Assembly: GCA_029834535.1 (NCBI GenBank)
Contig: JAQMWT010000233.1
Span: 1-54,957, forward strand
Reading direction: 5' to 3'
Source: Chrysophaeum taylorii
Taxonomy: Eukaryota; Sar; Pelagophyceae; Pelagomonadales; Pelagomonadaceae
Length of the DNA stretch: 54,957 bases
The notes below the pieces were generated by a model. It was not told the origin of the DNA, did no database searches, and worked only from the letters and a program-made list of their open reading frames with translations. Within the stretch, counting starts at the first letter, position 1; each line of letters starts with the position of its first letter. The position numbers were made by a program, and so were the translations under genes. This document shows positions 40,301 through 48,931 of the stretch, piece after piece.

Positions 40301-42847
40301 GGAGCTCTGCGCAGGCGACCTTGTCGACGTCGTCGGCGGCGATGTCGTCTCGGCTGTCGAGGATGAGGAGGATGTGGGCGTGGGGCAGGCCCCGCTTCTG
40401 GTACTCGATCGTGTACGTGTACGCGCGCACGCGGCCGAGGACGGAGCGCTCGGTGAGGTCGCGGAGGAGCTCGGCGAGCTTAATGTGAAAGACGCGGATG
40501 ATGAGGTCGGGTCGCATGTGGGGCTCCTCGTGCTCGTAGAGCTCGGCCATGATTTCGTCCCACTTCGGGTTGCACGTGAACGTAATGAAGAATGAGGGCC
40601 TGCCGCAAACTCTGACGATGGCCATGGCGTCCTGGTAGGCGGCGCGCATCTCTCGCTGCGACCCCTTGAACGTGGACGGGAGGATGCTGCGTTTGCCCGC
40701 GTTGCCCGCCTCGCCGTCCGCGACGGCGTCTTGGAGACCGAAGTAGAGATCGGCGCGCAGCTTCTTTTGGTTCTGGCGGCACCACTCGATCCGCGACACC
40801 TCCATCTTGACGGCGCCGTCGAGGAAGTACTCGTGGCTCAAGTGGTTGAGGCGGTGGATGAGGGAAAAAACGTGGAGGGCGAGGGCCAGTATCGGCGAAG
40901 TGTTGTTGTTGCGTCTCTGTTGGTCTCTCTGTTGGTCTCGTCCTCGGGGCCGGCAGGTGGTTTGTCCGGGTTTTGGCGCGCGGAGGTGCGCGCGATAAAC
41001 GTAATATTCCTTTGGCGTGATGGTGGTGAGGCGGGCGGTCCCGCCCTCGGGGTTAACCTTGTTGATTCCGATGTTGTAGCCGCGGGGCCGCCCCGTGGGG
41101 AACATGAGGGTGAAGTGAAGGGGATCGCGCTGCCCGTTGTAGATGCTGATGAGCTCGAGCTCGGGCCGCCCGTGTGCGCCCTCGCAGTGGACGACGATGT
41201 CGCGGTTCGGCACGGCGGTCTCTTCGTCGCCGAGGACGATCATGGCGACCTCGTCGACGACCTGCGCGTTTCCGCGTCGCGCGTGGTGGTCGGCGGGCCT
41301 TTGTTCCGCATGGATGACGATTCGGGCGTTGGTTGCGTCGGCGTTCGCGCTGTTGATGTAGGCGTCGGCGTGTCGAAACGTTCGGACGAAGCGGTTGTTG
41401 GCGAGGATGACGGCCTGGACCGTGCGGACCATGTGATCGTTCATGAGCGACGACTGGAGGCGGTGCTGGAGTTGCGTGCCGGGATCGAGCAGGTACGTCT
41501 GCGCGAACATCGGAGCCTCGCCGGCCCGCGGCCGCAAGGAGCCGAGGCGGTGGTGTATTTGCCCCGAGATGCGCAGGGCGCTGAGGGGGCACCGATTGCT
41601 CGAGGTCGTGCTGCTTCTGGCGAACGGGCGCTCGTCGTGGACCTGCATGCTCGCGAACGTGAAAGCGTTGTTGAGCTTGCGGGTGTCGGCTCTGAAGGCG
41701 CGTCCGGTGGCGTGGCGTGTCGTGATGAGATGGACGAACTCCGGAGGCGGGTTCGGAGGGTCGGGAAGCACGATCGTGCCCCCCGAGCAGCACCGGTTGT
41801 ATGTGTTTTGGTCGTCTCCTCGGACTGCCAGTAAAGCGCGTAGCAGTACGGACAGACTTTGTCCATCGCGCCGGCGTCGTGCGTGGGGACGGTTCTGTCG
41901 TCGAAGTCCTCGAGGGCGCAGCGGGCGACGAAGGTCGGGCGTCGCCGCACTTCGTTGACGACATTTTGGCGGGCGCGTCGCTGTTCGGCGGCGTTGGCGG
42001 CGAGGCGCGCGGCGCGCTGCCCGTGGTCGTCGGTTCGTTGGCGGACCTCGCGTTGTTCCTGGGCGTGGGTCGCGAGCCGGGCGTGGCGGTCCCCTCGTTC
42101 GTCGGCGCGGTGGCGCGATTCGCGCTGCTCGGCGGCATTGGTCGCCAGTCGAGCGTCGCGCTCGCCCCGCGCGTCGGCGCGCGCTCGCGACTGGCGCTGG
42201 CTGTTCGCGTTCGCGTCTCGCACCGCCGCGGTGTCCTCGGGCGATGCCGCGTGGCGCGCGGCGAGGCGGCGGTGGCGGTCGCGGACGTATCTGTATCCGG
42301 CGTGCTTGGACGTAAAACGGTACCCCGTTCGATAGCACGTGTCGCAGCCGCGTCCCGCGCACGACGCGCACGCGTCCTCGCGGTGTTGCCAGAAGTCGAG
42401 GATCTCGGCATCGGTGAAGCTTCGATACGTACCCGCGGCGTCGTCGACGGCGGTTGCGCGGGTGGCGGCGGGCAAGGTCGCGTCGGGAGCGAGCGCGGCC
42501 GCGGCGACGCGAGGCTGTGGAGGACCGTCGACGGTCCGTACCTGTCCGACGGGCGCCGGAATCGCGTTCGGCGCGGCGTCGTTCGCGTCGGTCCGGAGGA
42601 GGCGCGCGGCGTTGATTCGCCGTTGGCGGCCGTACACATACGTGTAGGCGTCGTGCTTGGTCGAGAATCGGCGGCCGGTGCGGCAGCACGCGTCGCATCC
42701 CTCGGCCGAACAGGGTTCGCATCGTTCGTTGCGATCGCGCCAGAGCGCGAGAATTTCGTCGTCGGCGAGGTCTCTGAAGCCGGCGGTGGCGGAGGAGGAC
42801 GGCGCGTCGGTCGTTAGCATGATAATGAGGAGGAGGGCGTGGAGCAT
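37398..42847 (-). CDS. Helitron RepHel: HUH replication initiator and Pif1 helicase
   Basis: About 1,800 residues. The N-terminus (from ATG 42847, frame to about 41820) has two copies of a C-x2-C-x4-C-x2-C module and three 24-residue Arg/Glu repeats, then CPYCYALYW. A shift near 41815 leads to CCSGGTIVLP and the Helitron-like N domain (LMFPTGRPRGYN, KEYYVYR, GSQREMRAAYQDAMA, FITFTCNPKWDEI). The HUH motif is GLPHAHILLIL (about 40365-40400). The Tyr motif YLYKYVFKG (about 39935-39963) is present but one frame off, between shifts near 40160 and 39680. The Pif1 part is intact: APAGTGKT (about 38725-38750), LILWDEAPM, FLGDFRQTLPI, KVGMPVMLLRN and INKSQGQTLKKVG, ending YVALSRVGRRDD. It would nick, transfer and unwind single strands in rolling-circle transposition. 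Confidence 0.9.
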
Positions 42848-43009
42848 AATCCACAATGCTCGGTTCGGAATCTGCTGTGACGCAAGTTCGCTGTGACGCC
42901 ACGATTGTGATCGTTATATCTTCTAGGGCAAGGGGAGGGCAACATCGCAACCACCCCAGATTCTCGCTCAAACTTCTTCGGTCTCTCTACACTCAGCATA
43001 CAAATCGAC

Positions 43010-43512
43010 CACCGGGGGGCGAAGACGGAAGGTTAGGGTTTTCTTCTTCGAATACTCTCGATCTACGACTACCAGCATACAAATCGACCACCACGAATAC
43101 TACGGGTTTTCTTCGAAATACTCTCGACTAAGGGTTTTCTCCTTCGAAATACTAACAGGATCCGAACTCGAGACGCACCAGCATACAAATCGACCACCAG
43201 GATCCGAACTCGAGACGTACGTACAGCAAAAACCCCAGATTCTCGCTCAAACTTCTTCGCTCTCTCCAGTACTACAAGGCTCTCCGCAGATGGCAAGAAG
43301 AAAACATTTTATAAATAGCTTTGCTTTTGGCTCATACATTTAGCAAAGAACAGAAAGTAGGCCGGAGGTGAAGCGTTTTGAAATAAATCGGCTTTACAAA
43401 ACGCAGATTTTGTCGGCCCGTTTCGAGCATACATAGGGAAAAGAACAGAAAGTAGAGTCCCGTTGATTTGTCGTGACTGACACACTGACATTTCCCAATT
43501 AATTATTGTGGA
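43010..43512 (+). repeat. Left arm of a half-kilobase inverted repeat
   Basis: Matches 44842-45365 in reverse complement: GGCGAAGACGGAAGG and GGGTTTTCTTCTTCG at the outer end; CCCAGATTCTCGCTCAAAC, CGCAGATTTTGTCGGCCCG and CCAATTAATTATTGTG towards the centre. The arm has internal repeats (CAGCATACAAATCGACCACC three times from 42993). The arms enclose LINE tails and mini-element C. Confidence 0.85.
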
Positions 43513-43564
43513 ATTATTGTGGAAGACAAACAGACAGACCTGATCCTTACCCTAAATCGAGGGA

Positions 43565-43793
43565 CATCCTTTATGCTCCCCACACACACCCCCCCTCTTA
43601 GCAGTCGACATTTAAAGACAAACAGACAGACGATGACCCCGACTAGGTCCCGCGTACTTATCTCCGCCCGTCAGGCACATCCCTCATACCCCACAAACCC
43701 ACCCACATCCTTCATGCTCCCCACACACACCCCCCTCTTAGCAGTCGACATTTTAAGACAAACAGACAGACAGACAAACAAAGAAACAAACAT
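43565..43793 (+). repeat. Two serial 5'-truncated LINE 3' ends
   Basis: 43565-43631 starts directly after ATCGAGGGAC with ATCCTTTATGCTCCCC and ends GCAGTCGACATTTAAAG plus CAAACAGA repeats. 43632-43793 starts in the last codons of the LINE ORF (GATGACCCCGACTAG) and again ends in the microsatellite, then CATCTGTCGATTAGTAGT. Both have the same orientation as LINE copy 2 and occupy the same site, one behind the other. Confidence 0.88.
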
Positions 43794-43813
43794 CTGTCGA
43801 TTAGTAGTAAGGA

Positions 43814-44806
43814 CAAGTGCAGGCCAGTAAGTTCACCTAGTCCCAATCTCTAACCCCAGTAAGTTCACCTGGTCCCGTTACGTTCACCTGGTCAGTAAGT
43901 TCACCTAGTCCCAATCTCTAACCCCAGTAAGTTCGGCGTAAACCACTCGTGCTCACACCACTCACCCCACTCTCCTTCGAGCTCGTCGCTCTCACCTCCG
44001 CCAATCTAAGCTGCTTTGATCCGTACACGCCGCTAGCCTTTGCGTTCACTCTAAAAACCCCAGTAAGTTCACTTGGTCCCAGTAAGTTCACCTGGTCACT
44101 AAGTTCACCTAGTCCTAATCTCAAACCCCAGTAAGTTCACCTGGTCCCAGTAAGTTCACCGACAGTGCGCGTGTAGACGCCGGGAGGGGGCTTATCGGTA
44201 TTGCGCAGCACGTGTGGGGTGGAGTCGTCGACTCAGAAGAGCATATCCTCGGGGTTGCCGATCGACAGAGAGCCACGTAGAGCTGGACGTGACAGAAGAC
44301 GGGCTTGGGCGAGAGGACGCCGACCTCGCGGGGCGTCCGGCCCTGGCTCTTGTTGATCGTTTGGCGTCGGCGGGCCTTAAGGAATACAGGTTGGAGGAGC
44401 CTCGGTGACACGACACGATCAATCATGTATCTGGTACCGTTGCAGTGGCCGTGCGACGGGTCGAGATTGCGAAGACTTTAAGCTCGCGATCAAAGTCGGC
44501 ATGCCGTTGGTTGTCAGGGAGTTGAAAACTCAGGGAGTTGAAAACTCGACTGTAAAGAGCGAGGCGTCGTCTTCTGACCCAACCTAGTCGGCTGAAAAGA
44601 ACTCCGACGCCTCGTCTCCAGGGAAAAAAGGCCGCGGTCATGCGCGCGTTGTCAGCATCGACAAAATCGTTTCGACGGGGCGTGAGAATGGCGCGCTGAA
44701 AGAGCCGCCGCGGGTCGTGGAAACAGTCTGCAAGGTCGCCGTGGACGGCTTGGAGGATCAATGGCTGGCTCGCGGGCCTATCTGATCCTTGCCCTACATC
44801 GAGGGG
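43814..44806 (-). mobile_element. Helitron-derived mini-element, copy C
   Basis: CAAGTGCAGGCCAG border, AGTAAGTTCACC array (43825-44160), Pif1 C-terminal remnants on the minus strand with INKSQGRTPREVGVL and PKPVFCHVQLYVAL in one 101-codon frame (44121-44426), then the YGDLADC / QRAIL / NARMTAAFFP block (44423-44842 frame). A 19-bp tandem duplication (GGGAGTTGAAAACTC, 44517-44546) is private to this copy. Ends at CTACATCGAGGGG. Confidence 0.82.
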
Positions 44807-44840
44807 CAGTCGACATTTTAAGACAAACAAACAAACAAAC
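44807..44840 (+). repeat. Very short LINE 3' end
   Basis: CAGTCGACATTTTAAGA followed by CAAACAAACAAAC, beginning directly after the mini-element C right border; only 17 bp of LINE sequence remain. Confidence 0.8.
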
Positions 44841-44841
44841 A

Positions 44842-45365
44842 CAATAATTAATTGGGAGATGTCAGTCTGTCAGTGACAACACATTAACGGACCTCTACTT
44901 TCTGTTCATATCCCTATGTGTGCTCGAAACGGGCCGACAAAATCTGCGTTTTGTAAAGCCGATTCATTTCAAAACGCTTCACCTCCGGCCTACTTTCTGT
45001 TCTTTGCTAAATGTATGAGCCAAAAGCCTTTACTATTTATAAAATGTTTTCTTCTTGCCATCTGGGGCGAGCCTTGTAGTATCGGAGACACCGTAAAAGT
45101 TTGAGCGAGAATCTGGGGTTGTTGCTGTACGTACGTCACGAGTTCGGATCCTGGTAGCATTTCGAAGGAGAAAACCCTTAGTCGGGAGTATTTCGAAGAA
45201 GAAAACCCGTAGTATTCGTTTAAAAGAAAACCCTCTCGGATCCTGGTGGTCGAAAAAATTCGAGAGTACTTCGAAGAAAAATCCTGTTGGTCGATTTGTA
45301 TGCTGGTAGTCGTAGATCGAGAGTATTTCGAAGAAGAAAACCCTAACCTTCCGTCTTCGCCCCCC
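44842..45365 (-). repeat. Right arm of the half-kilobase inverted repeat
   Basis: Reverse-complement partner of 43010-43512, about 85-90 percent similar by eye with small indels. The outer end runs on into the SINE-like fragment (45344-45521), which on the left side is limited to about 25 bp. Confidence 0.85.
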
Positions 45366-45521
45366 GGCCATACCCCGTCCCACTGCGAACGTTCCGGCTG
45401 CCAACCGGCGCGCCCGGGAGGCGAATAGGTGCCAGCCTACGCCGGGAGGGTGGGGATGCCCTCGCAAGGCTCAACCGTCCTCCATCGCAACCGCACTCAC
45501 GCAGTCAGCGCTCAGGGTAAA
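45344..45521 (-). repeat. SINE-like family fragment, 5' part, reversed
   Basis: Matches the 5' half of 22764-23133 in reverse: CCTTCCGTCTTCGCC through CCATCGCAACCGCA and CAGGGTAAAGG. The 3' part and tail are absent; truncation is at the same GGCGAAGACGG point where the inverted repeat begins. Confidence 0.85.
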
Positions 45522-45539
45522 GGTTGTAGTCGTAAAAAC

Positions 45540-45735
45540 CCCACGCCTCGGCGATGACCCCGACTAGGTCCCGCGTATGTATCTCCGCCCGTCAGGCACA
45601 TCCCTCATACCCCACAAACCCACCCACATCCTTCATGCTCCCCACACACACCCCCCTCTTAGCAGTCGACATTCAAAGACAAACAAACAAACAAACAAAC
45701 AGACAGACAGACAGACAAACAAACAGACAAAAACC
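45540..45735 (+). repeat. 5'-truncated LINE 3' end
   Basis: Begins in the last LINE codons (CCACGCCTCGGCGATGACC) and ends GCAGTCGACATTCAAAG plus about 55 bp of CAAA/CAGA repeats. A separate TCTGTTGATTAGTAGT flank appears downstream at 45806. Confidence 0.88.
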
Positions 45736-45778
45736 AAAAGGTGAGGGTAGGAATGCCGGTCCTGGTGTGTGCGGGTGC

Positions 45779-45796
45779 CCGGGGCTATATATACCC
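45779..45796. promoter_or_regulatory. Near-palindromic TATA motif
   Basis: GGGGCTATATATACCCC, about 100 bp upstream of the first ATG of the unrecognised gene at 45892. It may be a TATA box; there is no other support. Confidence 0.3.
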
Positions 45797-45891
45797 CTGT
45801 GCAAACATCTGTTGATTAGTAGTAGTAAGGAAACATAAGGGTTCACCGACAAAACAAGGGCCGCCGTGATCAAGCTTTTCTGCGGTTCTGC

Positions 45892-46669
45892 ATGTCGCGC
45901 TGTGACTCCGGAGCGTCCTTCGACTTCGAAACGAACGACGAGGAGGACGGTATCGATGCGGGCTTCGCTCAGGTCGAGCGGGAGCGTGGTGGTAACACGC
46001 CGACGTCGGTTGACCACGACGTCGAGAAAGAAAACAAGAAGTCGCGTGCCCAGACGAAGGTAAACGATTATGAGAGATAGCCGAGTACGCTGTCGCAGCT
46101 CAGAGCGCGCAAATACGAGGCTCCACTTTACTCGATCTAACCAAGATCCAAGTTCAGCATGTGTGTTCTCGAGGCCGACTTGCAGCAGATTATGTTCGAC
46201 ACGGGCGGCAAGTTGACGGTGTGTACAACATGGTCTACAGCGCGACAGCGCTGTCGTTCAAGTGCTATATGCAAGGTGCAGCTTTTATGTGCGTGCTGCC
46301 CGTTGTGATATGCAAGTAGACAATATCGTCACGTGTGCTAAAAGGCACACATGCTCCGAACCTTCGTGCCGACTAAGATCCAGCTATCGCGCGAAGCACT
46401 TCTGCGAGGCCGTGTCGGTCCTCATCAAGGGCTTTATGGAGGGCAAGTCAGGCGCCTCTTCTCGGCATATGCGTTTGATAGCCATCTGCGCCAATGTCAT
46501 CCGCTAAAGGCACGAGATGACGAACCGGGATCGTTCGCTGTCGTTTGTCGTAAACATCGAACTAATAAGGTGCATCCGAAAAATCTTGGGCCACGAAACA
46601 GCGCGGTATCAGCGCTGTCTTGCGCAGGCCATGTTTGTGGATGTTGTTCTGCGAGTGTTCGCATGTTGA
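45892..46669 (+). pseudogene. Unrecognised gene remnant, left part
   Basis: Three linked open segments on the plus strand. 45892-46080 encodes an acidic start (MSRCDSGASFDFETND, then KENKKSRAQTK). 46082-46315 in another frame reads AEYAVAAQSAQIRGSTLLDL, then RLAADYVRHGRQVDGVYNMV and a hydrophobic Cys-containing end. 46262-46669 reads KHFCEAVSVLIKGFMEGKSG, an in-frame TAA (46505-46507), then RDRSLSFVVNIELIRCIRK and LAQAMFVDVVLRVFAC. Codon choice and composition look like real protein, and moderate GC resembles the kinase more than the transposons. I do not know the family. A right-hand part seems to lie beyond mini-element D at 48086-48361. Short introns of about 40 bp, as in the kinase, could explain some of the frame changes. 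Confidence 0.4.
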
Positions 46670-46679
46670 TGCGTGTGTA

Positions 46680-46860
46680 TGGTCAAACTTGGAGGCTTTG
46701 TGACCAAACTTGTAACATCGTTGATCAAACTTTGTGATCAAACTTGCGGCCTTGTGATCAAACTTCAATTCGAGTAATCAAACTTGCATGTAAGTGACAA
46801 AACTTGGAGCTTTTTGTGATCAAACCTAATTCAATTTGGTGTGATCAAATTCCGGACAAT
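46680..46860. repeat. Cluster of TTGTGATCAAACTT motifs
   Basis: Eight or so irregularly spaced copies of TGATCAAACTTG or close variants (GACCAAACTTG, GACAAAACTTGG, GATCAAACCTAA, GATCAAATTCC) in 180 bp. Reverse-complement variants (AAGTTTGGTCA) occur at 35776-35825 between LINE copy 2 and mini-element B. Confidence 0.75.
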
Positions 46861-46902
46861 CACATCAAGCTTGTCATATTTGAGGCTTGTACTGATGACT
46901 GG

Positions 46903-46959
46903 GTTAGAATTAAAGGGGTGGTGTCAGCGATCTTCCGGAGAGAGGATGTCGATGTCTTG
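46903..46959 (+). repeat. 57-bp direct duplication, left copy
   Basis: GTTAGAATTAAAGGGGTGG through GATGTCGATGTCTTG; 55 of 57 bases match 48086-48142. The same frame reads VRIKGVVSAIFRREDVDVL. The two copies flank the segment that holds mini-element D. Confidence 0.88.
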
Positions 46960-46965
46960 ACACTG

Positions 46966-47462
46966 CAACGGTACCAGATACATGATCGATCGTGTCGTTG
47001 TCACCGAGGCTCCTCCAACCTGTATCGCTTAAGGCCCGCCTACGCCAAACGATCAACAAGAGCCAGGGCCAGACGCCCCGCGAGGTCGGCGTCCTCTTTC
47101 CCAAGCCCGTCTTCTGCCACGTCCAGCTCTACGTGGCTCTCTGTCGATCGGCATCCCCGAGGATATACTCATCTGGGTCGACGACTCCACCCTACCCCAC
47201 ACGTGCTGCGCAATACCGATAAGCCCCCTCACGCTCTACACGCACTGTAGGTGAACACTGGGACCAGGTGAACTTACTGAACCAGGTGAACTTACTGGAG
47301 TTAGAGTGGGATTAGGTGAACCTAGTGACCAGGTGAACTTACTGAGACAAGTGCAAACTTGCTGGGGCTTTTAGAATAAACTCAAAGCTTAGCGGCGTGT
47401 GCGGGTCAAAGCAGCTTAGATTGGCGGGGGTGAGAGCGACGAGCTCAAAGGAGAGTGGGGTG
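46966..47462 (+). mobile_element. Helitron-derived mini-element, copy D (reversed, partial)
   Basis: Reverse orientation relative to A, B, C and E. The Pif1 C-terminal remnant is on the plus strand (INKSQGQTPREVGVLFPKP, FCHVQLYVAL, 46992-47222), followed by three AGTAAGTTCACC-type motifs in reverse (47250-47345) and the unique linker with CTAAGCTGC / GAGCTCGTCGCTCTCACC in reverse (47400-47450). The upstream helicase block is missing. Confidence 0.8.
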
Positions 47463-47464
47463 AG

Positions 47465-48085
47465 TGTTGCCTCCCTCAAAAGCGTCTTATCGCTCAGCAC
47501 GTCACTCCTCATTTGAGGGCGCATGTCACATGCCCGCACCTTCGAATGCTCTACACGCCGGAGCAACCTGGTCACTCCGGCACTCACCGCTCTGGTCCCA
47601 GCTTCTCGCTATTGAGGACGCACCAGCAGGACTGCCCTTATCGCCCTTGGTTCAACTGCACTCTCCTTCGGCGACCCCTATTTTCGAATTCCCGCTGGAC
47701 CCCAAGCATTTCAGGCCGGATACTCTCACCACGGGATCTCAGCTCACGCCCATCTGCCCTACCTTGCAGACAGGTCCCAGGCCACACTCCTTTTGGCACT
47801 GACTTTGGACCACCCGCATCACGCGCTTTCGCTCTTGAGGCATGACACGCTTTTCGATGCTCTCCGCGTCACCGCATCTAACACTACGATACTCGTCATT
47901 TCAACCGACACTGCGCGCCGCAACGTATCTCACGACCTTCAGATCACCAACCTAAGTCGCTCGCGCCCGCACCACGTCGCGCACGCCTTACGAGGGCGTA
48001 TTTCAATTGGTGACCTCACAGGTATTTCGATGCATTTTCCGACGTCCGACTTTGAACTTGCGAATTACTTTATGGCAATGATATG
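47465..48085 (+). CDS. Unrecognised open frames next to copy D
   Basis: Two overlapping frames (47464-47802 and 47793-48140). The second encodes ALTLDHPHHALSLLRHDTL, VTASNTTILVISTDTARRNV, an NLSRSRPHHVAHAL stretch and ISIGDLTGISMHFPTSDFEL, which looks like folded protein rather than noise. No family recognised. It sits inside the segment bounded by the 57-bp duplication and may have arrived with it. Confidence 0.35.
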
Positions 48086-48361
48086 GTTAGAATTAAAGGG
48101 GTGGTGTGAGCGATCTTCCGGAGAGAGGATGTCGACGTCTTGGCGTCTTGACATCCCTTCGCGCCGCAGCTTGTATTTGCCGACTTTCTCGTGCAGTGCT
48201 CGACGGTGCAGCAGCAGCGGGAGATCTTGCGGCAGGGCGGGGTTGTCGAGATGCGCGAGGAGGAAGTGGATAAGGAGGTGTTCACTTACGGTCGTTACAG
48301 CTGTTTATGCAGGTGTAACGGCACGTGCTCGCGTTGCCGTCCCATGATCAAACTGGACTAA
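48086..48361 (+). pseudogene. Unrecognised gene remnant, right part, Cys-rich C-terminus
   Basis: Starts with the right copy of the 57-bp duplication in the same frame (VRIKGVV, stop, AIFRREDVDVL), passes a second in-frame stop, then runs 67 codons: FAPQLVFADFLVQCSTVQQQ, EEEVDKEVFTYGRYS and the Cys-rich end CLCRCNGTCSRCRP, stopping at 48361. The Cys spacing (C-x-C-x3-C-x2-C) could bind zinc. It is probably the 3' part of the gene at 45892-46669, separated by insertion of the copy D segment. Confidence 0.4.
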
Positions 48362-48382
48362 TTCCGGGTCGGGTGCGCGACG

Positions 48383-48931
48383 GTGAGAACTCCTGAACGT
48401 GGTCCACCATACGGTCCCGCACAGGTGTGGGACTACAGTCTTTGGGTGCTCAGGGCGTTGCTCGCGCAGTTTCCCTCTAGGTCGTCGAGTTTCGCGTTCG
48501 ACCCGAGTCGATTATCAAGACCGCGCGCTCCCCTCTCGTATTTTGGGATGCAGAAACGGGGTGATCCGTCTACGCGAGACAATGTAAGTCTGGTGTCCGA
48601 TGTCCGCTTGTTGCTGAAGAAGAATGACGTACGACCACGGCAACACCACCGCGGTGAGTCGCGGTTTGGGTGCTTCTACGAACGATGGAAGTACGAGAAT
48701 GGGCCCAGCTTAAGTACGCCAAACCGTGGAATCTGCTCTCGGGGCCGCGTGTCGCTGCCCGCTTCCTTACCTATCGCCGCGTGTCTTGGGATCTCCTTCT
48801 AAGGCGGTCGGCGGGAGGAGTGCCATGCCGCGCGTGTAACGCCACCGTAGATTCTGCGTAGCTGCAGCACCCTGGCTCTCGTTTAAAGCATTTCGCACCA
48901 AAAGCGCTCGCGCCCCCTTAAAAACCCTCAC
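48383..48931 (+). other. Open frames without recognised product
   Basis: A 139-codon frame (48383-48802) and a 63-codon frame (48670-48861, ending PCRACNATVDSA) overlap. Neither has a known motif. They could be further pieces of the neighbouring unrecognised gene. Confidence 0.3.

Larger units (their letters stand above)
37036..42990 (-). mobile_element. Helitron, large autonomous-type copy
   Basis: A HUH-Rep plus Pif1 gene fills 37398-42847. The likely 3' end (minus strand) is CCTTACTAG followed by T at about 37035, fitting the Helitron CTRR-T rule; host sequence GGACTAATC... resumes as in other copies of the TGTCGATTAGTAGT flank. Strong GC hairpins lie 40-130 bp inside that end. The 5' end is not certain: the sequence upstream of the gene merges near 42954-42990 into motifs also found in the inverted-repeat arm. 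No target duplication is expected for a Helitron. Confidence 0.8.

Noticed and set aside
43131..43225. tRNA gene suggested by GGATCCGAACTCGAGAC (T-arm-like)
   Set aside because: No acceptor stem, D-arm or anticodon arm can be placed around it. The motif is part of the repeated inverted-repeat arm.
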